Shown: positions 46,033-56,472, numbered from the stretch's first letter. The stretch is DNA of 64,000 bases from Prevotella ihumii (GCF_900155655.1 NZ_LT706987.1:308729-372728), one strand, 5' to 3'. Made by a program: numbers and translations. Notes: generated from the letters alone by a model not told the origin.

Positions 46033-47963
46033 TATTGAAAAATAAAAAGACAAATATTTGCGGGCATAGAATCGTTTCTTATATGATTCTATGCCTGTTT
46101 GGGCTATCTATACCCCACCTTGTTTGGGCACAAAACACAAAACCCAAACAAGGCGAAAAGGTGTATTTAGACCACGCTGATGTGCTCCGCCATAACCAAT
46201 GGGAAAAGGCTGATGTGCAGATAGCTAAAGGAAATGTAAAGTTTAGACATAAAGATATGAGCCTTACTTGCGACAGCGCATATCTTAATGATAGACAAAA
46301 TACCTTTGAGGCCTTTGGAGATGTGGACATTAAGCGCAAAGACGGAACACGTATCAATTGTGAACGAGTATTTTATGATGGTTTTGCACAAGTAATGAGA
46401 GCCAGAAAAAATGTACGTGTGCGCCAACCATTAAAGTCATTGAAGTGTGACAGCTTGGATTATAATTTGGTTTCTAAAGTGGCAAACTTCTTTGGAGGGC
46501 GTGGCACATTAATATATAATGGTAGCACAATCATTGCCGACGAGGGCGATTACAATACAGAAAATAGTGATGCAAACTTCTATGGAGATGTAATTATTCG
46601 TACACCTAAGTATCGCATAAATACACCAACGGCACACGGAAACACCGAAACAGGATTGATGCACGTTATAGGTAAGTCGGTGATAAGAACAAACAAAGGC
46701 GAGGTGGTACATACAAATGATGGAACATATAACAGCAAGACCGACAATATGGAATTGACAGGTTATTCCACCATTACATCACCTGAGAGAGATGTGCAAG
46801 GCAATAACATCACCTATAACAGCACAACGGGAGATGCAGAAGGCCACGGCAACGTGAAGATTTACGATAAGGTAAACAAGCGTACAATGACGGGCGAGGA
46901 TATGAGATACAACAGCAAGACGGGGCAGAGCGAAGGTTCGGGCAACGTGAAGATTGTAGACCACAAAGAACAACGCACCATTACAGGTGACAACGTAATA
47001 TATAACGGCAATACAGGACACAGCGAAGGTCACGGAAATGTAAAAATAGTAGATCTAAAAAAGCAACGCACCATTACGGGCGAACACCTGATGTACAACT
47101 CAAAGATACGTGAGGGGGAAGGAAAAGGCAATGTGCACTACTTAGACGAAAAGAGCAAACAAGCCTTTTATGGCGATTATATTCATTATACAGACTCGTC
47201 GGCAATAGCTTATGGGGGCAATCCTGGTCCTGTAGCAAAGGAGTTTTCGAAGGGTGATACGCTATTTGTTCACGCCGATACGATAACAATGAAGGGTTAT
47301 AATGTAGATACGCCAGAGATGTATCGTAAAGTTTTCGGAGTGAATAATGTAAGGGCTTACCGAACAGATGTGCAGGCGGTGTGCGGATTTTTTGTGTATA
47401 ATACTAAGGATTCGTGCCTGACAATGTATCAAGAGCCTATTGCGTGGAATGGTAATCAACAGATATTGGGCGACTCGATTAAAGTGTATATGAACGATTC
47501 CACCATCAGATCAGCACACGTATTTGGCAATGCGCTTTCGGTAGAAAAACTCAAGGACAAAGAGCATTACAACCAAATATCATCAGACTTGATGCACGCT
47601 TATTTTAAAGATGGTGCTGCACGACAGGGAGAGGCAATACGCAACGTGTTGACAATATATTATCCCCTTGATGAAAAAGACAGTTCGTTGGTGGGTTTGA
47701 ACTATTTGGAAACCGATACGATGCGAATGTACATCGGTGTAGATAGACAGTTGGAAAAGATATGGACGAATAAGTTCACGTCAACAATGTATCCGATGAC
47801 ACAGATACCTCCCGACAAAACTGCTCTCCCCAATTTCCATTGGTATGAAGAGGTGCGTCCAAAGGACAAGAATGATATATTCCGTAACGTTGCACGCAAA
47901 GACGATACAGATATAAGACCAAAGGCTGTGCCTGCACCACCTCGACAGCAGATAATGAAATGA
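46029..47963 (+). CDS. OstA/LptA-like periplasmic protein with 31-residue tandem repeats
   Basis: 644 residues from the ATG at 46029, which overlaps the upstream stop by four bases (ATGA). A signal peptide (MILCLFGLSIPHLVWA, cleaved near 34-35) is followed by OstA-type beta-jellyroll repeats (VQIAKGNVKFRHKDMSLTCDSAYLND). Residues 263-386 hold four consecutive 31-residue copies with the pattern YN..TG..EG.GNVKI.D...QRTITG. LptA relatives bridge LPS between the membranes. The long form here and the operon with two parvulins suggest a role in envelope assembly. Confidence 0.85.
   Translation: MILKNKKTNICGHRIVSYMILCLFGLSIPHLVWAQNTKPKQGEKVYLDHADVLRHNQWEKADVQIAKGNVKFRHKDMSLTCDSAYLNDRQNTFEAFGDVDIKRKDGTRINCERVFYDGFAQVMRARKNVRVRQPLKSLKCDSLDYNLVSKVANFFGGRGTLIYNGSTIIADEGDYNTENSDANFYGDVIIRTPKYRINTPTAHGNTETGLMHVIGKSVIRTNKGEVVHTNDGTYNSKTDNMELTGYSTITSPERDVQGNNITYNSTTGDAEGHGNVKIYDKVNKRTMTGEDMRYNSKTGQSEGSGNVKIVDHKEQRTITGDNVIYNGNTGHSEGHGNVKIVDLKKQRTITGEHLMYNSKIREGEGKGNVHYLDEKSKQAFYGDYIHYTDSSAIAYGGNPGPVAKEFSKGDTLFVHADTITMKGYNVDTPEMYRKVFGVNNVRAYRTDVQAVCGFFVYNTKDSCLTMYQEPIAWNGNQQILGDSIKVYMNDSTIRSAHVFGNALSVEKLKDKEHYNQISSDLMHAYFKDGAARQGEAIRNVLTIYYPLDEKDSSLVGLNYLETDTMRMYIGVDRQLEKIWTNKFTSTMYPMTQIPPDKTALPNFHWYEEVRPKDKNDIFRNVARKDDTDIRPKAVPAPPRQQIMK
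46815..47186 (+). repeat. Four 93-bp in-frame tandem repeats
   Basis: Coding repeats within the OstA-like gene, one per 31 residues. Copies 2 and 3 are the closest, and the fourth is more diverged. Copy-number change here would lengthen or shorten the predicted jellyroll. Confidence 0.75.
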
Positions 47964-47970
47964 TAGAAGT

Positions 47971-48297
47971 ATGATGTTATTCAAACAGCGTAAGCCTCGA
48001 CCATTTCATCATAGTTTTCTGTACATAGATGAACGGAAAGAACTGTTGAAGCAGATAGAGCAACGTGCAATAGCTGAACTTCAACGTGAAGAAAAGGCAA
48101 ATGTGAAGAGTTGTAAGGACGACGATAGGGAGGGAAGGTTTGAAAGTTTCCGTAGCGAAAGCAATAATCCTTATCAGTTCGATTTCCATTCTTCACGCCT
48201 TAAGTATCGCACTCGCACACATCTTTTTATTATGCTTTGTATTGCAATCGCATTAATTTTGCTGTGTGGAGTGTTCTTTATTTCAATTACATCATAG
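47971..48297 (+). CDS. Small membrane protein of unknown function
   Basis: 108 residues. A basic, charged N-terminal part ([19 protein letters not shown], probably helical) precedes a single C-terminal membrane segment ([20 protein letters not shown], residues about 85-104). I do not recognise a family. It is tightly placed, 7 bp after the OstA-like gene and 5 bp before mutL, so it is translated. The tail-anchored layout would put the bulk in the cytoplasm. Confidence 0.75.
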   Translation: MMLFKQRKPRPFHHSFLYIDERKELLKQIEQRAIAELQREEKANVKSCKDDDREGRFESFRSESNNPYQFDFHSSRLKYRTRTHLFIMLCIAIALILLCGVFFISITS

Positions 48298-48302
48298 AAG
48301 GA

Positions 48303-50144
48303 ATGAGTGATATTATACAACTTTTACCCGATAGCATTGCAAATCAGATTGCCGCAGGCGAGGTTATTCAGCGTCCTGCTTCGGTAGTGAAAGAATTAGT
48401 AGAGAATGCTGTTGATGCTGGAGCAACGGTTATTAATGTCGTAATCGTTGATGCTGGGCGTACATCAATTCAGGTGGTGGACAACGGAAAAGGTATGACC
48501 GAAACCGATGCACGACTATCCTTTGAACGCCACGCCACATCTAAGATACGCAAGGCTGACGACCTTTTTGCGCTCACCACAATGGGATTTCGTGGTGAGG
48601 CTTTGGCTTCTATTGCTGCTGTGGCTCAAGTAGAGTTGCGTACACGTCAAGAGGGAGAGGAATTGGGTACACATCTTTCTATTGCTGGTGGAAATGTGAC
48701 AGGTCAAGAAGTTTGCTCGTGTCCACAAGGTAGTAATTTTAAGGTGGAAAACCTTTTCTTTAATGTGCCTGCACGCAGAAAGTTCTTGAAGTCGAACACT
48801 ACCGAACTCAATAATATTATCACAGCTTTTGAACGCATCGCATTGGTTTATCCCGATATAACATTCACGTTGAACAGCAATGGAACAGAGATATTTTCGC
48901 TCAAAGCTTGTAGTTTGCGACAAAGAATTGTAGAAGTTTTTGGTAAACGATTAAACCAAGACCTTCTTCCTGTGGATGTGCACACCACGTTGTGTCACAT
49001 TCAAGGATTTGTGGGTAAACCTGAAGCGGCAAAAAAGAAAGGTGCATTGCAATTCTTCTTTGTCAACGACCGCTATATGAAGCATCCTTATTTTAATAAA
49101 GCGGTTATGAATGCTTTCGAACGCTTGATTCCTTTTGGCGAACAAGTGCCTTACTTCATTTATTTCAAAGTACCTGCTGAAAATATTGATGTGAACATTC
49201 ATCCCACAAAGACCGAAATAAAGTTTGAAAACGAGCAAGCTATTTGGCAGATATTAATGGCAAGCGTGAAAGAGGCGATAGGCAAATTCAGTGCCATTCC
49301 TTCTATAGATTTCGATACAGAAGGCCGACCTGATATACCTGTTTACAATCCTAATACGAGCATTGAAGCACCTAAAGTGGAGGTAAACCCTAATTATAAT
49401 CCTTTTTCACATACACCTTCTTTATCTTCAAGGGCAACGACAGATAGTTGGCAAGAGCTTTATAAGGGGTTGGAAATTGAAACTTCAAACTCAAATATTG
49501 AAACTATTGATGCACCAAACGCCGACTCAGAGCAACATATCTTTAAGTCAAAGGCTTCAAACCATTCGGTTATTGAAGATAAGTCGCCTATACATTATCA
49601 ATATAAGGGCTGCTATATAATGACAGCAGTGAAGTCGGGATTGATGATAATCGACCAGTATCGTGCGCATACACGTATATTATATGAGCAGTATCTCAAG
49701 CAATTGAGCAAACGCACTGCGCCTACTCAGAAGTTACTCTTCCCTCAAATGATACAAATGCCTATCGCTGATGAGGCTTTTATTCAGAATATAATTCCCG
49801 AACTTCAAGCCATAGGCTTTGAACTTACAGATATGGGAGGTGGAAGTTATGCTGTTATTGGCGTTCCAACAGGAATAGATGGTCTAAACATAAAAGAATT
49901 GGTAGACGAAATGATAACAACTGCTATCGAACAAGATACTACTATTGGCGAAGAAATCGATAAAGCATTGGCATTGAGCTTAGCTAAGAATGCAGCAATC
50001 CCTCACGGGCAAATACTCGGTAACGAGGAAATGGAAAATTTAGTAAATGGTCTGTTTGCTTGTTCGAATGTGAATTATGCACCTGATGGCAAACCCATAA
50101 TAAGCATACTTAAACAAGAAGAAATTGAACATTTATTGCGCTAA
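48303..50144 (+). CDS. mutL: DNA mismatch repair protein MutL
   Basis: GHKL ATPase that couples MutS to strand removal. 613 residues from the ATG at 48303; a longer frame to 48237 would overlap the previous gene and lacks homology. N-terminal motifs are intact: [27 protein letters not shown] and [12 protein letters not shown]. The C-terminal endonuclease motif normally DQHA(x)2E(x)4E reads [12 protein letters not shown] at residues 451-462, with His and the first Glu replaced. Last gene of the parvulin-OstA operon, an odd partner for envelope genes. Confidence 0.95.
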   Translation: MSDIIQLLPDSIANQIAAGEVIQRPASVVKELVENAVDAGATVINVVIVDAGRTSIQVVDNGKGMTETDARLSFERHATSKIRKADDLFALTTMGFRGEALASIAAVAQVELRTRQEGEELGTHLSIAGGNVTGQEVCSCPQGSNFKVENLFFNVPARRKFLKSNTTELNNIITAFERIALVYPDITFTLNSNGTEIFSLKACSLRQRIVEVFGKRLNQDLLPVDVHTTLCHIQGFVGKPEAAKKKGALQFFFVNDRYMKHPYFNKAVMNAFERLIPFGEQVPYFIYFKVPAENIDVNIHPTKTEIKFENEQAIWQILMASVKEAIGKFSAIPSIDFDTEGRPDIPVYNPNTSIEAPKVEVNPNYNPFSHTPSLSSRATTDSWQELYKGLEIETSNSNIETIDAPNADSEQHIFKSKASNHSVIEDKSPIHYQYKGCYIMTAVKSGLMIIDQYRAHTRILYEQYLKQLSKRTAPTQKLLFPQMIQMPIADEAFIQNIIPELQAIGFELTDMGGGSYAVIGVPTGIDGLNIKELVDEMITTAIEQDTTIGEEIDKALALSLAKNAAIPHGQILGNEEMENLVNGLFACSNVNYAPDGKPIISILKQEEIEHLLR

Positions 50145-50231
50145 ACGCTATAATTTGTCCTTTTTTTTATTTATTGAGGGTAAATGACGTTTTTTTTCGT
50201 AGGAAATAAGATGTTATTAAAATATAATTGC

Positions 50232-50240
50232 TACCTTTGC
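50232..50240 (+). promoter_or_regulatory. OmpA-family gene promoter, -7 element
   Basis: TACCTTTGC, 68 bp before the ATG. It suits a highly expressed outer-membrane protein. Confidence 0.65.
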
Positions 50241-50307
50241 CAAAGAATTCAAAAAATAAACTTACTAATTACTAGTAGATAATTTGATTGTTTAATAAAT
50301 AAAATTT

Positions 50308-51468
50308 ATGAAAAAGTTTTTTATAGTATTGGCATTAGCTGGAGCATCAATGACCAGCTTTGCACAAGAAGAAGTACCTACACAAAAATATAGCGTTGCT
50401 ACAAACTCTTTTTGGAGCAATTGGTTTATTCAAGTAGGTGGACAGTGGAGTGCTTGGTATTCAGGTCAGGAACATGGAATGAACGCTAAAGCAAGTCCTT
50501 TCAAGAGTTTCCGTGGTAAGCCAGGTGTTGCTCTTGCTATTGGTAAGTGGTTTACTCCAGGTTGGGGTCTCCGTGTTAAGGGACAAGGTATTTGGGGTAA
50601 ACGTGTCGGAGAAAACGATAACGTAAACTCAACATTGGATAACACCAATAAGTATTGGTTGCTCCAAGGTCATGCTATGTTCAATCTCAGCAACTTACTC
50701 TGCGGTTACAACGAAAGCCGTGTATGGAATCTTATCCCATTCGTTGGTGCTGGTATTGGTCGTTCTATGAGCGAAGATTTTTATAGTATGGGGATTAGCG
50801 CTGGTATCCAGTCTCAATGGCGTGTTAGTAAGCTTGTTCGCATTTATGCTGAAGTAGGTTACAACCGCTTTGAAGGCGACATTGATGGTTTTGACCAGTA
50901 CTATGGTAACCGTGGTTGGGATTCACACGATAACAACGTTTACGCTGAACTCGGTCTTAACTTCAACCTTGGTAAGTCTACATGGGAAAAGACTCCAGAC
51001 GTAGATGCACTCAACGCACAGCACCAGTCTGCTCTTGATGCTTTGAACGCTCGTCTCCGTGATGCAGAAGCTGAAAACGCTCGTCTCCGTGATGCACTTG
51101 CTAACCAGAAGCCAGCTGAAACAGTATCTCAGTCTGTTAAGGAATTGATTGCAACTCCTATCTCTGTATTCTTCAACATTGATAAGACTAACATCGCTTC
51201 ACAGAAGGATCTCGTAAACGTACAGGCACTTGCTAAGTACGCTCAGGAGAACAACAACAACCTCCTCGTTACAGGTTATGCTGATAGCGCAACAGGTAAG
51301 GCTGACCACAACCAGTGGTTGTCAGAAGAACGTGCTAAGACTGTAGCAGGCGAACTTGTTAAGATGGGTATCGAATCAAGCAAGATTACAACTGTTGGTA
51401 AGGGTGGTGTAGACACATTGTCTCCAATCTCTTTCAACCGTCGTGCTACTGTTCAGGTAACAGACTAA
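50308..51468 (+). CDS. OmpA-family outer-membrane protein
   Basis: 386 residues: signal peptide (FIVLALAGASMTSFA), a beta-barrel of about 220 residues rich in WG, GY and aromatic strands, a short coiled repeat (ALNARLRDAEAENARLRDAL) and a C-terminal OmpA peptidoglycan-binding domain (LLVTGYADSATGKADHN, LSEERAKTVAGELVKMGI, NRRATVQV). The codon use is strongly biased to CTC, CGT and AAC, as expected for an abundant protein. Anchors the outer membrane to peptidoglycan. Confidence 0.93.
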   Translation: MKKFFIVLALAGASMTSFAQEEVPTQKYSVATNSFWSNWFIQVGGQWSAWYSGQEHGMNAKASPFKSFRGKPGVALAIGKWFTPGWGLRVKGQGIWGKRVGENDNVNSTLDNTNKYWLLQGHAMFNLSNLLCGYNESRVWNLIPFVGAGIGRSMSEDFYSMGISAGIQSQWRVSKLVRIYAEVGYNRFEGDIDGFDQYYGNRGWDSHDNNVYAELGLNFNLGKSTWEKTPDVDALNAQHQSALDALNARLRDAEAENARLRDALANQKPAETVSQSVKELIATPISVFFNIDKTNIASQKDLVNVQALAKYAQENNNNLLVTGYADSATGKADHNQWLSEERAKTVAGELVKMGIESSKITTVGKGGVDTLSPISFNRRATVQVTD

Positions 51469-51490
51469 TAAAGTTTAGAACAATAAAGAA

Positions 51491-51522
51491 AAGTGTTTGT
51501 CCAATGGGCAAACACTTTTTTT
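51491..51522 (+). terminator. Rho-independent terminator after the OmpA-family gene
   Basis: A 12-bp stem AAGTGTTTGTCC / GGGCAAACACTT (one G-T pair), 3-nt loop, then TTTTTTTT. Confidence 0.92.
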
Positions 51523-51659
51523 TATGTCTATAATTTTGTGATTACAAATCAAAGATTATTGGAATGAGCTGCGAGGGTGGGGATAAGGGGATATTAGTAT
51601 CTGCTACGGATATAGGTAAAGGGTTATTAGTACGTTGCTTCTCTTTCCTTTTCATTATT

Positions 51660-51688
51660 CGGAACTCGATAAATCGAGCCCCTACACA
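51660..51688. repeat. GGGGCTCGAT repeat, single arm (copy 3)
   Basis: CGGAACTCGATAAATCGAGC continuing CCCTACACA. Only the right arm is present. It is followed at about 51710-51738 by a GCGAGGAACGAG segment shared with 41380 and 57285. Nothing else is seen in the 51523-51780 interval. Confidence 0.7.
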
Positions 51689-51786
51689 TTTACTCAGAAA
51701 GCAGTTGGGGTTAGCTCCTTAGCGAGGAACGAGTGGTAGAATCCTTTAATTCTGAGTGATATCATCCTTTATCTCCTCTAACTTCT

Positions 51787-51825
51787 AAAAAATGGAGGGT
51801 ATGCCAAAATAGACATACCCTCCAT
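51787..51825 (-). terminator. Rho-independent terminator after asnS
   Basis: A 12-bp stem ATGGAGGGTATG / CATACCCTCCAT. On the reverse strand it is followed by a TTTTTT run. Confidence 0.88.
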
Positions 51826-51861
51826 ATTTTTAGTTTCTAATCTGTAGATTGATGCTTTTGC

Positions 51862-53253
51862 TTAGAACTCTGCGTTCTTTGGTGTACGTGCGAATGGTAT
51901 TACGTCACGTATGTTTTGCATACCTGTAACGAAGAGAATGAGACGCTCGAAGCCCAATCCGAAGCCACCGTGAGGACAAGTTCCGTACTTGCGAGTATCA
52001 AGATACCAATCGTAAACTTCTTCCTTCATACCACGGGTGTGGATTTCATCAAGAAGCTTTTCGTAGCTTTCTTCACGTACCGAACCACCAATGATTTCGC
52101 CAATGCGTGGGAACAACACGTCAGTACCCTGCATAGTCTTACCATCAGCGTTCTTCTTCATATAGAACGACTTGATTTCGCTTGGGTAGTCGGTCATAAT
52201 AACAGGACGCTTGAAGTACTCTTCTACCAAGTAACGTTCGTGCTCGCTGCTCAAGTCCATACCCCATTCAGACACAGGGAACTCAAACTTAGTGCCGTTC
52301 TCTTGTGCTTTCTTCAATATTTCAAAGCCCTCTGTATAAGTAAGGCGTACAAACTCGTCTTTCAATACACCCTCAAGGCGAGCAATAAGTTCCTTATCAA
52401 TCATTTGATTGAGGAACTCAAGGTCGTCTTTACAGTTGTCTAATGCCCAACGCACACAATACTTGATGAAGTCTTCTTCCAAATCCATCAATTCTTGTTG
52501 GTCAATGAAAGCCACCTCAGGCTCCACCATCCAGAACTCAGCCAAATGGCGTGGCGTGTTAGAGTTTTCTGCACGGAAAGTAGGACCAAATGTATAGATA
52601 GCACCCAATGAAGTTGCACCCAATTCGCCTTCCAATTGTCCAGACACTGTAAGGTGAGTAGGCTTGCCAAAGAAGTCGTTAGCATAGTCCACTTCTCCCC
52701 CTTTTGCTACACGGTCGAGGTCGAGCGTAGTAACTTGGAACATATTTCCAGCACCCTCGCAGTCGCTAGCTGTAATCAATGGAGTGTGGAAATAGTAAAA
52801 TCCGTGTTCGTGGAAGTACTGGTGAATAGCCATTGCCATATTGTGGCGAATGCGGAACACAGCCCCGAAAGTATTGGTACGTAGGCGCATATGTCCATAC
52901 TTACGCATATACTCCATACTCTGTCCCTTCTTTTGCATTGGGTAGTCGCTTGGGCAGAGACCATAAATTTCGATGTCTTTGCACTGAATTTCAGAAGTCT
53001 GCCCCTTACCTTGACTTTCTACCAATATACCATTTACGCTGATACAAGCACCTGTTGTAATGCTTTTCAATGCTTCAGCATCCATTGTAGATGGGTCTAC
53101 TACTACCTGAATATTTTTGATTGTAGAGCCATCGTTCAAAGCAATGAAATCGACAGCCTTACTGCTGCGGTGAGAACGTACCCACCCACGCACGTTAATA
53201 TCTTTTCCAAAGTCGGTGCAAGCGAGTGCATCGACGACTTTTGTTCTTTTCAT
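51862..53253 (-). CDS. asnS: Asparaginyl-tRNA synthetase
   Basis: Class IIb synthetase charging tRNA-Asn. The 463 residues have an N-terminal OB-fold anticodon-binding domain ([13 protein letters not shown]), motif 2 ([20 protein letters not shown]) and motif 3 ([20 protein letters not shown]). The [14 protein letters not shown] and FGLG.ER features favour AsnRS over AspRS. It is the last gene of a purB-rluB-asnS run. Confidence 0.96.
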   Translation of the reverse strand: MKRTKVVDALACTDFGKDINVRGWVRSHRSSKAVDFIALNDGSTIKNIQVVVDPSTMDAEALKSITTGACISVNGILVESQGKGQTSEIQCKDIEIYGLCPSDYPMQKKGQSMEYMRKYGHMRLRTNTFGAVFRIRHNMAMAIHQYFHEHGFYYFHTPLITASDCEGAGNMFQVTTLDLDRVAKGGEVDYANDFFGKPTHLTVSGQLEGELGATSLGAIYTFGPTFRAENSNTPRHLAEFWMVEPEVAFIDQQELMDLEEDFIKYCVRWALDNCKDDLEFLNQMIDKELIARLEGVLKDEFVRLTYTEGFEILKKAQENGTKFEFPVSEWGMDLSSEHERYLVEEYFKRPVIMTDYPSEIKSFYMKKNADGKTMQGTDVLFPRIGEIIGGSVREESYEKLLDEIHTRGMKEEVYDWYLDTRKYGTCPHGGFGLGFERLILFVTGMQNIRDVIPFARTPKNAEF

Positions 53254-53356
53254 TGTGATATATTTTGTTTGTCCTTAATACTAAAGGATTGAGAATAAGA
53301 ACGTGCTAAGTTTTTAGCAACATTCTCATTCCCAATACTTTATAATAATATTTAGT

Positions 53357-54817
53357 TTATTCGAAAGCTCCCATACGAAGCATATCTACTTCTTGTTCGG
53401 TGAGGAAACGCCAGTCGCCACGACGAAGGTTCTTCTTTGTAAGACCTGCGAATTGTACACGGTCGAGCTTTACTACACGATAGCCGAGGCTTTCGAAGAT
53501 ACGGCGAACGATACGATTTTTGCCGCTATGGATTTCTATTCCCACTTGACACTGGTCTCTATCGTCTGCATACTGTATGTTGTCAGCCTTTATTTCACCG
53601 TCCTCAAGCGTGATACCATCAGATATTTGTTGTAATGTCTGTGGGAGCACAGGTTTGTCGAGGAATACGTGGTAAACCTTCTTCTTCAAGAACTTAGGAT
53701 GTGTAAGCTTACTTGCGAGGTCGCCATCGTTGGTGAGCAACAATACACCTGTGGTATTGCGGTCGAGTCGACCAACAGGGTAGATGCGTTCAGGGCAAGC
53801 ACCCTTAACAAGATCCATCACTGTTTTGCGCTGTTGTGGGTCGTTGCTTGTAGTTACATAATCCTTTGGCTTGTTCAAGAGAACATACACTTTCTTTTCC
53901 AAAGATACAAGTTCGTCCTTGAATTTCACTTCGTCCGAACGCAAAATCTTTGTACCCAATTCTGTTACCACTTCACCATTTACAGTAACGTTACCTGCCT
54001 GGATAAACTCATCAGCCTCACGGCGTGAGCACACACCTGCATTAGCAAGATACTTGTTGAGGCGCAATGGTTCGTTAGGGTCAATGTTTTCCTCCTTATA
54101 TTCTATGCGCTTTTTGAGCGAATACTTTGCATTTGGGTCGTAGTCGCTGCTGTGTTGGCGATAGCCACCTTGTTGTCCGTAGGCGCCACGATTGTTGTTG
54201 TATCCTCCATATTGGTTGTATCCACCGCCTCGGTTGTTGTATCCACCGCCTCGGTTGTTGTTATATCCGCCTCGGTTGTTGTTGTATCCTCCACGTTGGT
54301 TGTTGTATCCACCGCCTCGGTTGTTGTATCCACCGCCTCGGTTGTTGTTGTATCCGCCACGATTATTGTTATATCCGCCACGTTGGTTGTTGTATCCACC
54401 ACGGCTTTGGTATCCACCACGGCTCTGATACCCACCATTATTCTGCTGGTATCCACTCTCTTCGCCTTCGTTGTTGTTGTAGCGTGGGCGATAGCCTCCT
54501 TGTTGTGGTCGGCTCTGGTAGCCTCCTTGGCGTTGCTGATAGCTGTTTGTACGTGGGCGATAGCCACTTTGACGCTCTGTTCCTGAATGTCCCTGAAGAT
54601 TAGAGCCGAATCCCTCTGGTCGGAATCCTCCTTCGCTATTGGTGTTTTCACGCTCTGTACCGTATGCACGTTGTGCTGTTATACGTGGGCGTTGTGTGCG
54701 CCCCACACTACTGCGGTACCCTCTTTCGTAATTGCCCTGTCCATTAGGTGAGTAGCCGTTACGGTTAGCCTCATTCTGTGTAGACTGACCTTCTTTGTTC
54801 TCAAGTTCTTCTGTCAT
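53357..54817 (-). CDS. rluB: 23S rRNA pseudouridine synthase (RluB family) with an RGG/GYN-rich N-terminal tail
   Basis: 486 residues. Residues about 260-330 are an S4 RNA-binding domain (LRLNKYLANAGVCSRREADE). Then comes the RsuA/RluB catalytic domain, with the active-site Asp362 in VGRLDRNTTGVLLLTNDGD. The first about 245 residues are disordered and low in complexity, and residues 131-220 are a near-continuous array of GGYNNNRGG and GGYNNRGG units. Ordinary RluB proteins lack such a tail or have a shorter basic one. Assignment to RluB instead of RluE/F rests on family resemblance. Confidence 0.9.
   Translation of the reverse strand: MTEELENKEGQSTQNEANRNGYSPNGQGNYERGYRSSVGRTQRPRITAQRAYGTERENTNSEGGFRPEGFGSNLQGHSGTERQSGYRPRTNSYQQRQGGYQSRPQQGGYRPRYNNNEGEESGYQQNNGGYQSRGGYQSRGGYNNQRGGYNNNRGGYNNNRGGGYNNRGGGYNNQRGGYNNNRGGYNNNRGGGYNNRGGGYNQYGGYNNNRGAYGQQGGYRQHSSDYDPNAKYSLKKRIEYKEENIDPNEPLRLNKYLANAGVCSRREADEFIQAGNVTVNGEVVTELGTKILRSDEVKFKDELVSLEKKVYVLLNKPKDYVTTSNDPQQRKTVMDLVKGACPERIYPVGRLDRNTTGVLLLTNDGDLASKLTHPKFLKKKVYHVFLDKPVLPQTLQQISDGITLEDGEIKADNIQYADDRDQCQVGIEIHSGKNRIVRRIFESLGYRVVKLDRVQFAGLTKKNLRRGDWRFLTEQEVDMLRMGAFE
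54158..54427. repeat. Coding tandem repeats for the RGG/GYN tail
   Basis: Tandem and nested units of 21-27 bp (reverse strand GGTGGATACAACAACCGAGG and variants) inside the pseudouridine synthase gene. The repetition keeps other frames open on both strands; those frames are shadows. Confidence 0.85.
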
Positions 54818-54947
54818 ATTTTTATCTTTTTAAGTTTTGTTTTGCAGCCTCACGGCCGCTCTTTTATTGATTACTATTATTGATAAATGTTTTTTTTCTT
54901 TTACCTTTATTACATATTATTAGTCTGTAAAGAAGTTTCCGGAGCAA

Positions 54948-56294
54948 TTAAACTCCTGTATAGTTTTGTGGCGTAATCGCCATCAATTCTTTCTTTACCT
55001 CCTCGCTTACTTCCAATGTTTGGATAAATGCGTGAATACTATCTTCTGTCATCTTGTCATTGGTGCGTGTCAATGCTTTCAGTGCCTCGTAAGGATTAGG
55101 GTAAGCCTCACGGCGCAAAATGGTTTGAATAGCCTCAGCCACTACCGCCCAAGTATTCTCCAAGTCGGCATTGAGCTTTTCTTCGTTCAAGATGAGTTTG
55201 CGCAAACCCTTCAGTGTGCTTTGTACAGCAATGAGTGCGTGACCGAAAGGCACACCAACGTTGCGCAATACAGTAGAGTCGGTGAGGTCTCTCTGCAAAC
55301 GACTTACAGGCAACTTCTGTGCCAAGAACTGCAACACGGCATTGGCAACGCCCATATTTCCTTCGCTATTTTCAAAGTCGATAGGGTTCACCTTGTGTGG
55401 CATAGCACTCGAGCCCACTTCACCCTTCTTAATCTTCTGCTTGAAATAGTCCATCGAGATGTACATCCAGAAGTCTCTATCCAAGTCGATGATGATGGTG
55501 TTGATACGGCGCATAGCATCAAAAATGCCACCCAAGTGGTCGTAATTGCTTATCTGTGTTGTCCATTGTTCGCGCTCCATACCTAAGTGTTCGCTTACAA
55601 ACTTATTGCCGAATGCTTTCCAATCGTACGATGGGTAAGCCACGTGGTGTGCGTTGAAGTTGCCCGTAGCACCACCAAACTTAGCTGTAACTTTGCACGC
55701 TTTGAGTGTTGCCAATTGCTCTGTAAGGCGATATACATACACTTCTATTTCCTTGCCCAATCGTGTAGGCGAAGCAGGTTGTCCGTGTGTCTTAGCCAAC
55801 ATTGGTACGCCTTTCCATTCTTCAGCATATTCTTTAAGCTGTTGGATAAGCTCTTCTATCTTAGGATAGTACACTTCTTTGAGTGCGCCCATAATAGAGA
55901 GCGGTACGCTGGTGTTATTGATGTCTTGCGAAGTAAGTCCAAAGTGTATAAACTCTTTGTAGGCATCCAATCCTCCGATAGCATCAAATTGTTCTTTGAT
56001 GAAATATTCTACGGCTTTCACATCGTGATTGGTTATTTTTTCAATATCCTTCACACGTGTTGCATCAGCTTCAGAGAAATTGCGATAAATTTTGCGCAAT
56101 CTATCGAAGTGCTTTGCGTCAAACTTTGCCAATTGTGGCAAAGGTAATTCGCATAGGCTAATAAAGTATTCTATTTCTACTTGCACTCTGTATCTTATAA
56201 GTGCAAATTCAGAAAAATAGCTTGCTAATTTTTCTGTTTTATCTCTATAACGGCCATCAACAGGCGACACTGCGGTTAACACATCAAGATTCAT
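54948..56294 (-). CDS. purB: Adenylosuccinate lyase
   Basis: Splits SAICAR and adenylosuccinate in purine synthesis. The 448 residues have the fumarase-superfamily signature loop GSSAMPHKVNPIDFENSEGN, the TKTHGQPASPT-like segment (AKTHGQPASPTRLGKE) and TSQDINNT. The length and the opening LTAVSPVDGRYRDKT fit the E. coli-type long form. Confidence 0.96.
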   Translation of the reverse strand: MNLDVLTAVSPVDGRYRDKTEKLASYFSEFALIRYRVQVEIEYFISLCELPLPQLAKFDAKHFDRLRKIYRNFSEADATRVKDIEKITNHDVKAVEYFIKEQFDAIGGLDAYKEFIHFGLTSQDINNTSVPLSIMGALKEVYYPKIEELIQQLKEYAEEWKGVPMLAKTHGQPASPTRLGKEIEVYVYRLTEQLATLKACKVTAKFGGATGNFNAHHVAYPSYDWKAFGNKFVSEHLGMEREQWTTQISNYDHLGGIFDAMRRINTIIIDLDRDFWMYISMDYFKQKIKKGEVGSSAMPHKVNPIDFENSEGNMGVANAVLQFLAQKLPVSRLQRDLTDSTVLRNVGVPFGHALIAVQSTLKGLRKLILNEEKLNADLENTWAVVAEAIQTILRREAYPNPYEALKALTRTNDKMTEDSIHAFIQTLEVSEEVKKELMAITPQNYTGV

Positions 56295-56318
56295 AAGTCT
56301 ATGTATATTTATTAAGTT

Positions 56319-56327
56319 GCAAATTTA
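56319..56327 (-). promoter_or_regulatory. purB promoter, -7 element
   Basis: The reverse strand reads TAAATTTGC, 25 bp before the purB ATG. It probably drives purB-rluB-asnS. Confidence 0.6.
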
Positions 56328-56472
56328 ATAAAATTAATTGATTAGTTGCAAACAATTGTGATAATAATTTTTAATTTGATAGATAATAGAAATATGTATA
56401 TTTAATAGATCTTGATTGTTAAACAAGAAATAGCCTTGTAACATTGTGTTACAAGGCTATTTTGATAAAATG

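Noticed and set aside
54127..54603. Long + strand open frames opposite the pseudouridine synthase gene
   Set aside because: They are the antisense of the RGG/GYN coding repeats. The reverse-strand frame continues into clear S4 and catalytic domains.
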